Assembly: GCA_963793645.1 (NCBI GenBank)
Contig: CAWCAW010000004.1
Location: forward strand, 310,001 to 374,000
Origin: CAWCAW01 sp963793645
GTDB taxonomy: Bacteria > Actinomycetota > Acidimicrobiia > Acidimicrobiales > UBA8190
Reading direction: 5' to 3'
DNA: 64,000 bases
The notes under the pieces are model-generated. The model saw only the letters and a program-made list of their open reading frames with translations. It had not been told where the DNA came from and ran no database searches. A program made the translations under genes and the position numbers. Of the stretch, positions 17,096-26,985 are shown piece after piece (positions within the stretch are counted from its first letter, which is position 1; every line of letters begins with the position of its first letter).

Positions 17096-19399
17096 ATGGA
17101 AAGCGTAACGGCCTGGTCGTCCCAACAGCTTGCGGAGTTCGTGGCTTCGGTGTCCGTGTACACCGAGGAATCCGCCGCATTGCGAGGTACGGTCGAACGC
17201 GCCTCTGAGGCCTTCGAGGCCGAGGCGGTGGCCATCGTATGGAGTGGCGCCGTGGTCGCCAGCGTTGGTTTTCCCGCTGATCGAGTACCCGAAGCGCACC
17301 TGGTGGCCGCCGCGGCTCGCCACCAAGACACCGTGGAGGTTCCCGGTATCGGGTTGTGCCAAGTGGTGACCGCACCGCTCGATGTCAGTGGGCACGATGC
17401 GGCCGTGGTCCTGGCCCGGTCGGGCTCCGGATTCAGTCGCGAAGAAGTGAGCCTCTTGCGCGCCATGAATCGAGTCGTCTCGTTGACGATCAACAACCTG
17501 CGAGTGGTGGCATCACTGCGCGAACGCCAGACGCTGCTCGAGAAGCTGGCCGAGATCGAGCGGCTGATCTCGACGCGGGCCCCCATGGACGAGATCTTGG
17601 ACGCCATCACCAAAGGGGTCTCCGAGATCATGGGCGACGAGATCGCCGCTTTGTACCTCATCGACCGCGACGATCCATCGCTTTTGACCATGGTGGCCGC
17701 CGCCGGCCTGGATGCTTTGGTCACTCCCCGCCTGACCAGTGGCCATGTCGGGCGGGGGGCATCGGGGCGCTCCATGGCGGAAAACGAGTTGGTGGTGATC
17801 GAGAGCTATACGTCCTCTCCCCATGCCACCGCCAAGGCCATCGCCTTGAACGTGCACGCCACGGTGGCCGCCCCCGTCCACGAACACGGACAGGTGATCG
17901 GTTCGCTGGCGGTGGCATCAAAGGTCCCGGGTCGCACCTTCAGCCAGAACGAATGCGACGTGCTGAAATCCTTCGCCGAGCACGCCAGCATGGCCGTGAG
18001 CGATGCTCGTACGGTGGCCGCCTTGCACGAGGCGGCCGACGACGCCTTGCACAAGGCCCTGCATGATCCGCTCACGGGGCTCTCGAACCGGACTCGCTTC
18101 CTCGATCGTCTCGACCATGCCCTGAGTGTCCGTCATCAGCCCGGCGTCGAAGTAGCCGTCTTGTACATCGATGTCGACGATTTCAAACTGGTCAACGACC
18201 GCTTCGGCCACGGCGCCGGCGATGGCTTGCTGGTGGAGGCGGCCGAGCGCGTGGTGGGAGCTGTCCGCTCCGGTGACACCGTGGCGCGTCTGGGTGGCGA
18301 CGAGTTCGCCGTGCTCCTCGAGAACACCGGGGGCATCGGTGACGCGCAGAGAGGTGCAACTCGCATTCTCGACGCCTTCCGCGCTCCGTTTGTGCTCGGG
18401 CACACCGACTTGTCCGTCAATGCCAGCATCGGCATCGCCCTCGCCAGCACGGCCGGGATCTCGTCTGATGAAGTGCTGCGCAACGCCGACGTGGCCATGT
18501 ATCGAGCCAAAAACTCCGGCAAGGGCTGTGCCGTCGTCTTCGAAGCCGGCATGTACGAGAGCCTCCTCGAACGCATCGAAATGGAAGCGGAGTTGCGCCG
18601 GGCCATCGATCGCGACGAGATCGAGGTCTATTTCCAGCCCATTGTCGATCTGGCCACCGAGGACGTCGTCGGGGTGGAGGCCTTGGCCCGCTGGTGGCAC
18701 CCCACCCGGGGGTTCATCCCGCCATCGACGTTCATCCCGGTGGCCGAGGAAACAGGCATCATCGTCACCCTGGGGAGGCAGGTGCTCCTGCGGGCCTGCT
18801 CGTGGGTCGGCTCCTGGCAACAGCGCCACCCTGACGCGTCGCCCCTGTCGCTGAGCGTCAACGTGTCGGCTCGCCAGCTGCAACATCCCGACCTCGCCAC
18901 CGACGTGGCGCAAGCGCTCATGACCGGCGGCCTCAACCCGGGATCGCTTGTGTTGGAGATCACCGAGAGCGTCCTCATCCAAGATACGGAGTGGGCCCTG
19001 GCCCGCCTGCAAGAACTCAAGGACATCGGCGTGCAGCTGGCGCTCGACGATTTCGGCACCGGCTATTCGTCGCTGAGCTACTTACGTCGCTTTCCGGTGG
19101 ACCTGCTCAAGATCGACCGGTCGTTCGTCTCCGCACTGAGCACCGGCGAGGAGGTCCCGCTTATCATCGAGGCGATCATCGCCCTCGGCGATGCCCTGGG
19201 CCTCAAGAGCGTGGCCGAGGGCATCGAGGAACTCGACGAGCTGGCCGCCCTACGCTCCGTTGGTTGTCGATTCGGTCAAGGGTTTCACTTTGCCCGGCCC
19301 ATGCCCGCCGACGACCTCGAGCTCTTCTTGGAAAGTTCCTGCCGGCGCGCCGCCTCGGCGGGCCGGGAGTTGGCCGTCAATCCTCTCAGCGAAAGCTGA
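17096..19399 (+). CDS. GAF-GGDEF-EAL cyclic-di-GMP turnover protein
   Basis: 767 aa, cytoplasmic. Residues 1-145 form a degenerate GAF-like region and about 150-305 a clearer GAF domain. A GGDEF domain follows with the exact motif at 400-404 and an RSGD inhibitory I-site at 391-394, correctly five residues before it. The EAL domain has EAL at 528-530, then NVSARQL, ITESVLIQD, LDDFGTGYSSLSYL, KIDRSF and AEGIEE, all catalytic positions. Both diguanylate cyclase and phosphodiesterase activities are therefore plausible; which dominates cannot be read. No membrane segment is present, so input must come from GAF ligands or from the adjacent FIST protein. Confidence 0.95.
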   Translation: MESVTAWSSQQLAEFVASVSVYTEESAALRGTVERASEAFEAEAVAIVWSGAVVASVGFPADRVPEAHLVAAAARHQDTVEVPGIGLCQVVTAPLDVSGHDAAVVLARSGSGFSREEVSLLRAMNRVVSLTINNLRVVASLRERQTLLEKLAEIERLISTRAPMDEILDAITKGVSEIMGDEIAALYLIDRDDPSLLTMVAAAGLDALVTPRLTSGHVGRGASGRSMAENELVVIESYTSSPHATAKAIALNVHATVAAPVHEHGQVIGSLAVASKVPGRTFSQNECDVLKSFAEHASMAVSDARTVAALHEAADDALHKALHDPLTGLSNRTRFLDRLDHALSVRHQPGVEVAVLYIDVDDFKLVNDRFGHGAGDGLLVEAAERVVGAVRSGDTVARLGGDEFAVLLENTGGIGDAQRGATRILDAFRAPFVLGHTDLSVNASIGIALASTAGISSDEVLRNADVAMYRAKNSGKGCAVVFEAGMYESLLERIEMEAELRRAIDRDEIEVYFQPIVDLATEDVVGVEALARWWHPTRGFIPPSTFIPVAEETGIIVTLGRQVLLRACSWVGSWQQRHPDASPLSLSVNVSARQLQHPDLATDVAQALMTGGLNPGSLVLEITESVLIQDTEWALARLQELKDIGVQLALDDFGTGYSSLSYLRRFPVDLLKIDRSFVSALSTGEEVPLIIEAIIALGDALGLKSVAEGIEELDELAALRSVGCRFGQGFHFARPMPADDLELFLESSCRRAASAGRELAVNPLSES

Positions 19400-19419
19400 C
19401 GGCCCTCGCCGCTGTCCGG

Positions 19420-20316
19420 TCAGCCGGCCGGCATGCCCGGCTGGCTCGACCCGTAGACGGCGTTGAACGCCGTTTGCGCCCCGTCGGGCTCACCGGGCGT
19501 CGACACCTGCGCCCCATTTTGGATCATCACGCCGGCGTCGTTCTGATAGTTCAAGGCGGCCGTGGCGTACTTCGGGCTGCCGCTGCTCACGATGCCGGTC
19601 AGGATCCCCGCGTTGTCGAAGTCACCGGTATTGGTGGGGGGACTGAAGCTGTAGTGGGACAACGAGGCGATGGCACCATTGACCTCGGGCGCCTCCACCA
19701 CCCACTCGGCGGACGATCCGGGTCCCGAATATCCCTGGTCGGTGGTGAAGCTCCAGCTTCGGGTGGTGTCCGAGATGGTGATCGACCAGATGTGCTCGGT
19801 GCCCCGACGGAAGCGCCCGCCGGTGGTGGTCGCCGTCTCATAGATGGCCGCGCTCATCCGGTCCCCCGGCGTCACCGGGTACTTGGTCGTCGAGATCTCC
19901 GTCTCGGCGGCGGGCAGGATCTCCCACCAGGCGTCGTAGTGAGCCGAGCCGCTGTAGTAGTCCTGCTCGGTCCCGGTCTGGATGAGGTCGCCGTCGTTGT
20001 AGCCGTCAACGCCGATCCACGTCGCCGAATAGGTGGTCGAGGAGGCCACCGCCACGGACGGCACCGTCCACGTCGAGGTGACGCCGGTGAAGCTACCGGT
20101 CTCGGCATACCCCGACCAGTTGGACGACGACCACGTGTCGCGCACGGCGCCGTGGAGGCCAGGGGCGTCCGTACCGACGGTGATGCGCGCCGCGTGGGTG
20201 ATCACCGGCGCCGCCGCTGCTCCTGGCGACGCACCCAGTGCCCCCAGCGACAGGACTGACGCCATGGCTCCGGCCGGAAGAACGACTACCAGGGTTCGCA
20301 TCCCCGCGTGCTTCAT
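19420..20316 (-). CDS. Secreted G1-family (eqolisin-type) glutamic peptidase
   Basis: 298 aa with an N-terminal signal sequence (TLVVVLPAGAMASVLSLGAL). The mature part has SSNWSGYAETGSFTGVTSTW, the family N-terminal signature. The catalytic Gln is expected in DGDLIQTGTEQDY and the catalytic Glu in SSAEWVVEAPEVNG. This pair matches the Gln/Glu dyad of scytalidoglutamic peptidase, a fold of acid endopeptidases best known from fungi and also present in some bacteria. GAGGAGGTCATC precedes the ATG at 20316. The gene converges on the GGDEF-EAL gene and lies downstream of the lipoprotein and GH78 genes on the same strand. Confidence 0.88.
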   Translation of the reverse strand: MKHAGMRTLVVVLPAGAMASVLSLGALGASPGAAAAPVITHAARITVGTDAPGLHGAVRDTWSSSNWSGYAETGSFTGVTSTWTVPSVAVASSTTYSATWIGVDGYNDGDLIQTGTEQDYYSGSAHYDAWWEILPAAETEISTTKYPVTPGDRMSAAIYETATTTGGRFRRGTEHIWSITISDTTRSWSFTTDQGYSGPGSSAEWVVEAPEVNGAIASLSHYSFSPPTNTGDFDNAGILTGIVSSGSPKYATAALNYQNDAGVMIQNGAQVSTPGEPDGAQTAFNAVYGSSQPGMPAG

Positions 20317-20415
20317 GATGACCTCCTCGACTGGCCGGATCGTAGCAACCCGGTGCCGATTTGGCGTGCGGCGCGTTGAGCTCGTTCGTCGGCTCACGTC
20401 CGCACCGAGGCGACA

Positions 20416-21111
20416 TCAGGGCGTCAGATCGACAGGCATGGATTGCCCGGTGCTGAAGTACACGCTCACCGATGTCGACGCCACGCTGGCGAGGACGGGC
20501 CCGTAGCTCAGCGTCACCTGCGCACTCGAACCAGGAGAAAGGTGTACAACCGAACGATTGTTGTGATTGGCCGAGTCGGAGTCCACCACCACCCCCTGGC
20601 CGAAGCTGATCGGACAGAGCGACGACGGATAATCAGGAGCGACGCCGCAGGCCCCGGAGAATCCCGACTTCGATGCATCAGCGGCCGACATGACGAACTG
20701 GACGTCACCGGCCAGTCCGCTGGTCAGGTCGTCGAAGTCCGCGAGGCTCTCCGTGTCACTCGAGGAGTTCGTCACCGTCACGGTGTCCCGGAAGAATTGC
20801 TGACCAGGTGCCGCGCTCCATAAGAAACTCCCCACGTCGATGTAGGGCGCCGACATCACAAGGCCCGTCACCACGAGGAACTTCGCACCGGTGGCGTCGG
20901 AAATCGCCACTGATGGCAATGTGGTCGTCGTACTCGACGGTGATGTAGTGGGGGCCGGTGCACTCGTTGTCGACGACGAGGCGGCCGGGCCGGGACTGCC
21001 TCCGCAGCCGGCCAACGCCAGCGCCACCACGACCAGCACGCTACCGGTGGCGCCGGCCAGCGCACCTGGCCACCGGCCGCACCGAGCGCCATTGGTGGGG
21101 CCCACGATCAT
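20416..21111 (-). CDS. Secreted lipoprotein with Ser/Thr/Pro linker, unknown function
   Basis: 231 aa. A positively charged N-terminus and a hydrophobic run end in the lipobox LALAGC, so the protein should be anchored to the outer face of the membrane. About 25 Ser/Thr/Pro/Ala residues form a linker. The rest is a beta-rich domain (FFRDTVTVTNSSSDTESL, SGACGVAPDYPSSLCP) with two Cys that could form a disulfide. Its ATG shares one base with the GH78 stop (TGATG), so the genes are coupled. The function is not recognised. The frame is accidentally continuous with the broken GH78 frame upstream, but the lipobox and overlap show it is a separate gene. Confidence 0.8.
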   Translation of the reverse strand: MIVGPTNGARCGRWPGALAGATGSVLVVVALALAGCGGSPGPAASSSTTSAPAPTTSPSSTTTTLPSVAISDATGAKFLVVTGLVMSAPYIDVGSFLWSAAPGQQFFRDTVTVTNSSSDTESLADFDDLTSGLAGDVQFVMSAADASKSGFSGACGVAPDYPSSLCPISFGQGVVVDSDSANHNNRSVVHLSPGSSAQVTLSYGPVLASVASTSVSVYFSTGQSMPVDLTP

Positions 21112-23997
21112 CAGGATGTGCCGCCGGAGCCGGAGACGAAGTGGTACGAGCCGGCGCCGACCCGCAAGACGGTCCGTCGGGCGCCTTTGGCAATGACGCC
21201 AACGCCCGGGGCTTTGTCGACGGGCACCCCACTCTCGGTCAGCGCGGGCTGTTGACGCCACGGGGACGTGCAGCGTCGCCGTCGCATTGGCCGGCACAGT
21301 GACGTCCAACTCGTAACTCCCCGCCGTCCCCGGTCGCCGCCACGACACCCCGATGGTGCCGCGCAGGGTCGGTACCGTGCCGTTGGCCCACTCCAGCACC
21401 GTCTTCGGAGGCGTCACGTCGAAGGTTGCGAACCCCGGGCTCGTCGGACGCACGCCCAGCAGGTATTGCTGAAGAGCGACGAGCACGTTCGAACCCCACC
21501 CGTGCGACATGCTGTCGCCGTTCATGTCCGATGGTTGCCACACCTCCCAGGTGAAGGTGGCCCCACGCGCCAAGATGTTGGCCCACCCGTTGTGGGTCGT
21601 GTCCGTCAACAGCGCCATGAGATCGTCCTCCCGACCGTTGTCGGCCAGGGCACGAAGGACATCGAGCGCCGTCTGGGGCTCGACACTCATACCGAGCGAC
21701 GCCACATGGGCGGCGACGGCCTTCCGGTACTGGGACGGGACAATCGAGTACGTCAATGCGCAGGCGTTGGGGTCCTGGGTCGCCGATGACGTTGGCGATC
21801 CGTTCGACTGGATACCGTCCACGTAGATCCCGTCCGCGCGGGTGAGCGACGAGTTGATGGCATCGAGGAGGGATCGCTGCCGGCGACGCTGCTTGGAGAC
21901 CTCGGACTTGGGGCGGCCGAGGACCGTGGCGATGTCGGCCACCCGACGAAACACGTTGTATGCCAACACGTTGATCCGCGTCGCCACTGGGAACGCATAG
22001 TCAGGCACTTCCGTCGACGGAAGCCGAGTCACCAGGCCCGTGGATGACACGATGGCTCGATTCACGTACTCCGCCACATTTTTCAGAACGGGGTACACGG
22101 CACCCAACACGGTGATGTCTCCCGTGTTCATCCAGTACTGCCAGACCCATTCGGGATAGATCTCGGTGTACTCGTTGATGTCTTCCGCACCGAGCCCGGT
22201 TGGGTAGATCTTGTTGACGGCACCGCTGGGCCAATACCGGGCCTGCGACGCCGCGAACTCCAGCAGTGATTTGCGCGTCAGGTTTTGCTCACCGAAGGCA
22301 ACCATGGTCGTTTGGGACTCGTTGAATCCGTCCCACAGCCACGGCCCTTTCTCTCGCGTCGGGGTGTCGATGAATTGCTCCTGGGCGGTGAACAAGGCTG
22401 AGTGCCGACTCAACGCAAAGATGTCGTTGATGGTCGTGTTCGAGCAGCTGAAGGCGGCGGCGTTTTCATCGGGCACGATGGTGTGCCGTGTCAGGGCAAC
22501 AAAATCCTCCGCCGTCAGTGCCTCTCCGGGGTCATCGACTTGAAAGTAACGAAACCCGAGAAAATCGAAGGGATGAAAGGTCTCGGTTCCCCCCCGCTGG
22601 ATGTACGAATAGCTCATGTTCGTATGTTGCGTGCCGTGCTGGATCGAGACCTGGCCCGGCTCTCCCACGTAGAACCGGCCGGGTTGACCATCGAGCAGGT
22701 ACCCCGCTCGCATGTTGATGAGCCGACCAGCGACACCGCTGTGAAATGTCACCGTTGGCACGGCCGCGTACACCTTGCCGAAATCGGCCACCATCGCTCC
22801 GGACGCGAGCGTCGTCACCGAGACGGCGCTGACCGGGGTCTCCGATATCCGGGTGCGGACCGATATGAGGCTCGTCCACGGTTTGGCTCCCGCCGGCCCG
22901 GCCACAGTGGCCGGCTGCCAGGCGCTGGCGTCGAAGCTCGGTGTGTCCCACCCCACTGGAATGGCGGGCCCGTCGATGTTCTCGGTGTAGTCGACCAGGT
23001 CCCCTTCGATGTCACGCTCGGTCCCCGGCAACCAGGCCCCCGCCAAGACGCTCCATGATCCGTCGGTGGTGATAAACTCCGCGGTGCCGTCCTCGTGCTG
23101 CACCGAGATCTGCGCAATGACTCCGGGAACCCCGGCCGGATGGCCTTTGGTCGGACCTTGCCAGTTGTAGAGCAACCCGGCTGCGTTCGGCGCCCCAGCC
23201 TGGAGCACGGCCGTCACATCGAGAGTCTCGTAGTACATGGCGTCCGGGTAGCTGTAGGCCTGGCCCTTGCCGACACGTGCGCCGTTGAAATACATCTCGT
23301 ATTGCTGGTCCCCCGAGACGTAGGCGCGGGCCCGGACGATGGGTGATCCGCCGAGCGTGAAGACTTTGCGGGCGTAGGCGTACTGGTCCGGGGCGATCGC
23401 CACATCGACGGGCCGACTGATCCAACTGGCGTGCCAGTCGCCGTCTTGCAGACCCGTCTCGAATGTCCCCGCCGGGGCCAGAGGGCTGGGCGTGCCGTCT
23501 TGGTCCCACGTCTGCACTGTCCATTGGTAGGGCGTGTCCGACGCCAGAGGAGGACCGCCATAGGGGATGAAGCTCTGCGTGGAACTGGCCACCCGGCCCG
23601 TGTCCCACAGGGCGCTGGCGCTTCCCTTGTTCAGCCCGGTCAGCGGCGGCTTTGTCACCACGATCCGGTAAGCCTCTTGCACGGCGCCACGGCGGAGATC
23701 GTTGACCTGCCAACCGAAATGGATGTCGTAGGCGCTCAGTCCGATCGGCGCCGCCAGCCCGTCCACGGTCAGGGCATGGGGTGCCGATGCCGCGCCCCCC
23801 GTATCGGCCGGCTCGACGATCGAACTCTCAGACCCTGTGATGCGATCCGAGTCGAGGATCGCCGACGGACCCGAGGCGTTCGAGCCCCCCGGGGGTCGAA
23901 ATGCCACAACACCGGCGGCACCGACGACACCACCTTTGAGCACTTGTCGCCGGCTGACCACGCCGTGCTGCGACCTGTCAACGACGTCCTCGGGCAC
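21111..23997 (-). pseudogene. Tat-exported alpha-L-rhamnosidase-like protein (GH78), frameshifted near the C-terminus
   Basis: Corrected length is about 961 aa. The N-terminus has a twin-arginine signal (SRRQVLKGGVVGAAGVVAF). Beta-sandwich domains follow, including FETGLQDGDWHASWISRP, typical of the GH78 N-terminal region. The (alpha/alpha)6 barrel contains DTPTREKGPWLWDGFNES, where the family general acid is expected, and TFTWEVWQPSD followed by GWGSN, where the base lies. GH78 enzymes cleave alpha-L-rhamnose from polysaccharides or glycosides. Near 21243 one extra base displaces the last 45 codons; the alternative frame reads LTESGVPVDKAPGVGV and GAGSYHFVSGSG before a TGA at 21113-21111, a proper family ending. 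Catalytic parts are upstream, so some activity could persist. Confidence 0.85.
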
Positions 23998-24121
23998 CGG
24001 GCAGACACACTACGACGATTTGCGCCACGAGAAGCAGGGACTCGGGCCGGTCGTGGCACCTCTACCGGTACCATGTGATCAGCGTGTCGGCTCCTCGCAA
24101 TCTTGCTCTCCGGCGGCCATC

Positions 24122-24460
24122 GTGACGGCGGTAGTGGCCCTTGTCCCGGACCTCATGGACCGTTCACGCCTGGAGGCGGCGGGTCGCGCTGTCGGCACAT
24201 CCGTGGTTTTCGTCAATGATCCGTTAGAAGTGCCGGCCGCCGTTGCGTCGGGAGATGCATCGGTCGTCGTCGTTGACCTGTCCGCGCCCGGCGCCCTCGA
24301 GGCCCTGGCGCTAGCCGGAACCATGCGCACGATCGGGTTCTGCAGCCACGTCAATCGCGACCTGCTTCAGCGTGCCAAGGACGCCGGCTGCGACGAGGTC
24401 CTGGCTCGGTCTGTCATGTTCCGACATCTAGACGAGCTGTTGAGCGCCCGCCCCGGCTAA
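24122..24460 (+). CDS. Small receiver-like (CheY-fold) protein, unknown function
   Basis: 112 aa from the GTG at 24122, running rightward from the GH78 promoter region. The alternation of strands and helices (VTAVVALVPDL, ASVVVVDLSAP, MRTIGFCSHVNRDLLQRAKDAGCDEVLARS) resembles a response-regulator receiver. The strand-3 Asp is kept in VVVVDLSAP, but the N-terminal acidic pair is missing and the later signature Lys is replaced by Arg. It may be a pseudo-receiver or an unrelated Rossmann-like protein. No output domain is attached, and no kinase gene is nearby. Confidence 0.55.
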   Translation: MTAVVALVPDLMDRSRLEAAGRAVGTSVVFVNDPLEVPAAVASGDASVVVVDLSAPGALEALALAGTMRTIGFCSHVNRDLLQRAKDAGCDEVLARSVMFRHLDELLSARPG

Positions 24461-24581
24461 ACACGACGCGCAATGATGCCGTCGTGACCGAGCGCCCATT
24501 ACCTCCTCAGCGAGGCTGGCATCTCGAGCGGCTTGACCTTCCCTTGGACAACCGTCCGCATGACTCCTAATGAGATCTGCG

Positions 24582-24734
24582 ATGACTCGCTGGGTGGGTC
24601 ATCCACACCGTAACGCCCGCGTGCTGATACGACGCGGGCCCCAGAACGGCGTTAAGCAGTACCGCGACCGCCTGAGGATCATCGCCGCTCTGCTGCACCA
24701 CTTGCGGGAAGAGCCCGATGAAAGACCGGACTGA
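24582..24734 (+). CDS. Possible 50-aa basic peptide
   Basis: An ATG at 24582 opens 50 codons ending at TGA 24732-24734. The product is basic (MTRWVGHPHRNARVLIRRG) with an amphipathic-looking centre (QYRDRLRIIAALLHHL) and an acidic tail. No good ribosome-binding site is visible. The roughly 280 bp between 24460 and the convergent amidohydrolase otherwise hold nothing recognisable. It could equally be a chance frame. Confidence 0.25.
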   Translation: MTRWVGHPHRNARVLIRRGPQNGVKQYRDRLRIIAALLHHLREEPDERPD

Positions 24735-24739
24735 GCCGG

Positions 24740-25876
24740 CTACTTCGTCAGCAGCATCCCGACGTTGTCGCCAAAAAGCCCGGAGGCTTGCTCGGGCGTG
24801 GTGCCACCGCGGGCGTAATCCTCGATCGGTGTTGCTGTTCCCTCGGAATGGGGATAGTCGCTACAACACATGTAGAGGTCATCGGATTTGGCGGCCAGGC
24901 GACCCGGCTGCTCGTAGGAGAACGACGACACGCGCACTTGGCGACGGAAGTACTCACTCGGACGCATGTCGATCGGTGACAACGCGGCACCGTTGAGTCT
25001 GGTGGTGAAATCCCAACCTCCATCGAGCATCATGAGGTACTGAGGTACCCAGACGGAGGACAGCTCGACGATCCCGATGTGCAACTCCGGGTAGCGGGCC
25101 AGGGTGCCATTGACGATGAGGTCGGTAATGGCAACCGCGGGCGGGACCCACAAGAAGACAGACTCGAGCACAGGCACGAAGCTCTCTTCGGGATCGGTGT
25201 AGAAGGCTTCATCGAGCAGGCGCGGTTGGTCGGCCACGTGGAACACCGGGGTCACCCCGTGGCGGACGAATGCCCTCCAGATGCGGTCATGGTTGGGGTG
25301 CGACAGTGGCCGCCCGTCCACAGCGGCGGGAGCGATCATGGCCAGGCGCACGCCGGCCGCTTCCAGCGCCACCAGTTGGTCTTCGAGCCACTCCGGATCG
25401 CGCATGGTCAGGTGCGCCACCGGGTGAAGGCGTGCCTTGCTGTCGGTGACCACCGTCGCGCACCAGCGGTTCCAGGCCCCCATGTTCGCCGTCAGCGCGG
25501 GGAGGCAATCAGATAGCCGGCGTTCCCACAACAACCCGAAGTTCGGGAACACCACCGCTTGGTCGAAACCCATGGCGGCGATGCGATCGGCCCGGGCCGC
25601 CGGTTCCCAATAGTCGGTAGGCAATGTCTCGTCGTAGGAGTACTCCGGGGGCAGGCCCTGCAGCTTCCTTTGGCGCTGGCGCCCCAACGTGGCCGTGTCG
25701 CCGGGAGCCTGCACGTCGGCGACATCGAGCGAACGGTCTCGCCATCTGAGCCACGGGTAACCCAGATCGTCGTCCACGATGGCGAGGGCTTCGTCTCGAT
25801 AGGCGGGGTCGATGTAATCGGCCCACAGGGCGCGACTCTCATAGAGGTGCTGGTCCGAGTCGATGATCGTCACCAC
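24740..25876 (-). CDS. Amidohydrolase-2 family metal-dependent hydrolase
   Basis: About 378 aa. The N-terminus VVTIIDSDQHLYESRALW contains the DxDxH-type motif. TPVFHVADQPR carries a barrel His, and DDLYMCCSDYPHSEGTA supplies the C-terminal Asp region. The GTG at 25876 follows AGGAGG by five bases and is better supported than the upstream frame-open ATG. The family includes ACMSD and related (de)carboxylases and hydrolases. Compared with the amidohydrolase at 12271-13710 it is shorter and only distantly related. It is transcribed alone, leftward. Confidence 0.85.
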   Translation of the reverse strand: MVTIIDSDQHLYESRALWADYIDPAYRDEALAIVDDDLGYPWLRWRDRSLDVADVQAPGDTATLGRQRQRKLQGLPPEYSYDETLPTDYWEPAARADRIAAMGFDQAVVFPNFGLLWERRLSDCLPALTANMGAWNRWCATVVTDSKARLHPVAHLTMRDPEWLEDQLVALEAAGVRLAMIAPAAVDGRPLSHPNHDRIWRAFVRHGVTPVFHVADQPRLLDEAFYTDPEESFVPVLESVFLWVPPAVAITDLIVNGTLARYPELHIGIVELSSVWVPQYLMMLDGGWDFTTRLNGAALSPIDMRPSEYFRRQVRVSSFSYEQPGRLAAKSDDLYMCCSDYPHSEGTATPIEDYARGGTTPEQASGLFGDNVGMLLTK

Positions 25877-26032
25877 GCGTCCCTCCTCGGGACCGCCGCA
25901 TTCCCCCACGGGCGGCGCATCCCACCTCAAGTCAGTATCGCCGATCGTCGCCGACGAGGTCAGAGATGTCGGACCGTGGTGGCCAGACCACCATTAGTGG
26001 TGGCGCTGGAGGGCTGGCTCTCGGCTGGACCG

Positions 26033-26824
26033 TCAGGGGCGACTGGCGCGCAAGGAGAACAGAGCCGGTAACGAATCGTGGGGTGCTCGCCACCAACCGG
26101 CGTCGTCCGACACCATCCAGGGCCGGACGCGTTCGGGGGCGGCCGGATGCTCATGGAGGAATTCGATGGTGAGCCCGGCGCTGATCAAGGCGCTGACAAT
26201 GTCCCCGAGCGGGTGGTGCCACTGATACGAGCGGTGCGCCACCGTGGCCCCTGGTTGCGCGTAGGTGCCTGGGGACTTCCACTCCCCGGGCTGATCGACA
26301 GTGAAGTACGACTCCTCGAAGGCAGGTTGCGCCGTATCGGCGAAGGTCTGCATAACGGGGTGGAACTCCACGATGTAGAAGAAGCCACCGACACCCACGA
26401 AATGCGCCACCACTTCCGCCCACGCAGTGAGATCGGGAAGCCAGGCGAGGGCGCCGATGGATGTGAAGACGATGTCGAAGGTGGAATCGATCTGGTCCGG
26501 CGCGTCGTACAGATTGGCGCACTGGAAAGTGGCTTCGATACCGAGCTCAGCAGCCAGATCCCGGGCCACTTCGATCGATCTCGGTGACAAGTCACACCCC
26601 GTGACGCGGGCACCGCCATGGCGCGCCCACGACAGCGTGTCGAGCCCGAAATGACATTGCAGATGGAGCAGTGACTTGCCGGCCACGTCGCCCACCTCCA
26701 GCACCTCGATGGGGCGAAGCGACGACCGGCCCGCCTTGAACCCATCGACGTCGTAGAAGCTCGACGCCACGTGAATCGGCGTCAGCTCGTCCCACAACGC
26801 TCGATTCCCCTCGATCGGTTCCAT
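26033..26824 (-). CDS. Class I SAM-dependent methyltransferase
   Basis: 263 aa, cytoplasmic. Motif I reads KSLLHLQCHFGLDTLSWARHG, a variant of the glycine loop with one Gly kept. GARVTGCDLSPRSIEVARDL follows, with the acidic residue at the end of strand 2. FDIVFTSIGALAWLPDL is the strand-4 motif. The pattern is that of small-molecule methyltransferases common in actinobacteria. The acceptor is unknown. It is divergent from the GNAT gene about 160 bp to the right. Confidence 0.88.
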   Translation of the reverse strand: MEPIEGNRALWDELTPIHVASSFYDVDGFKAGRSSLRPIEVLEVGDVAGKSLLHLQCHFGLDTLSWARHGGARVTGCDLSPRSIEVARDLAAELGIEATFQCANLYDAPDQIDSTFDIVFTSIGALAWLPDLTAWAEVVAHFVGVGGFFYIVEFHPVMQTFADTAQPAFEESYFTVDQPGEWKSPGTYAQPGATVAHRSYQWHHPLGDIVSALISAGLTIEFLHEHPAAPERVRPWMVSDDAGWWRAPHDSLPALFSLRASRP

Positions 26825-26985
26825 CGGACTCCATCATCGTGCGACATCGGGGCGGTTGACCCCACCACAACCAGGTCCCGCCCTTGTGGACCCTGATCTC
26901 CGAATAAGTGCTGGTCACGGCGGTGGTGGCCGTGCTCACCCCAGCTCGCTTTAAGGCCGGGTGCGCAGATTCCGATATTGCTCCC

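Noticed and set aside
18991..20259. A 422-residue rightward frame over the EAL end and the peptidase
   Set aside because: It runs out of frame through the EAL domain and antisense through the eqolisin gene; both have complete motifs.
20416..23997. A single 1193-residue rhamnosidase-lipoprotein fusion
   Set aside because: A one-base shift explains it; the other frame gives a normal GH78 end with a TGA overlapping the lipoprotein ATG, and the lipoprotein has its own lipobox.
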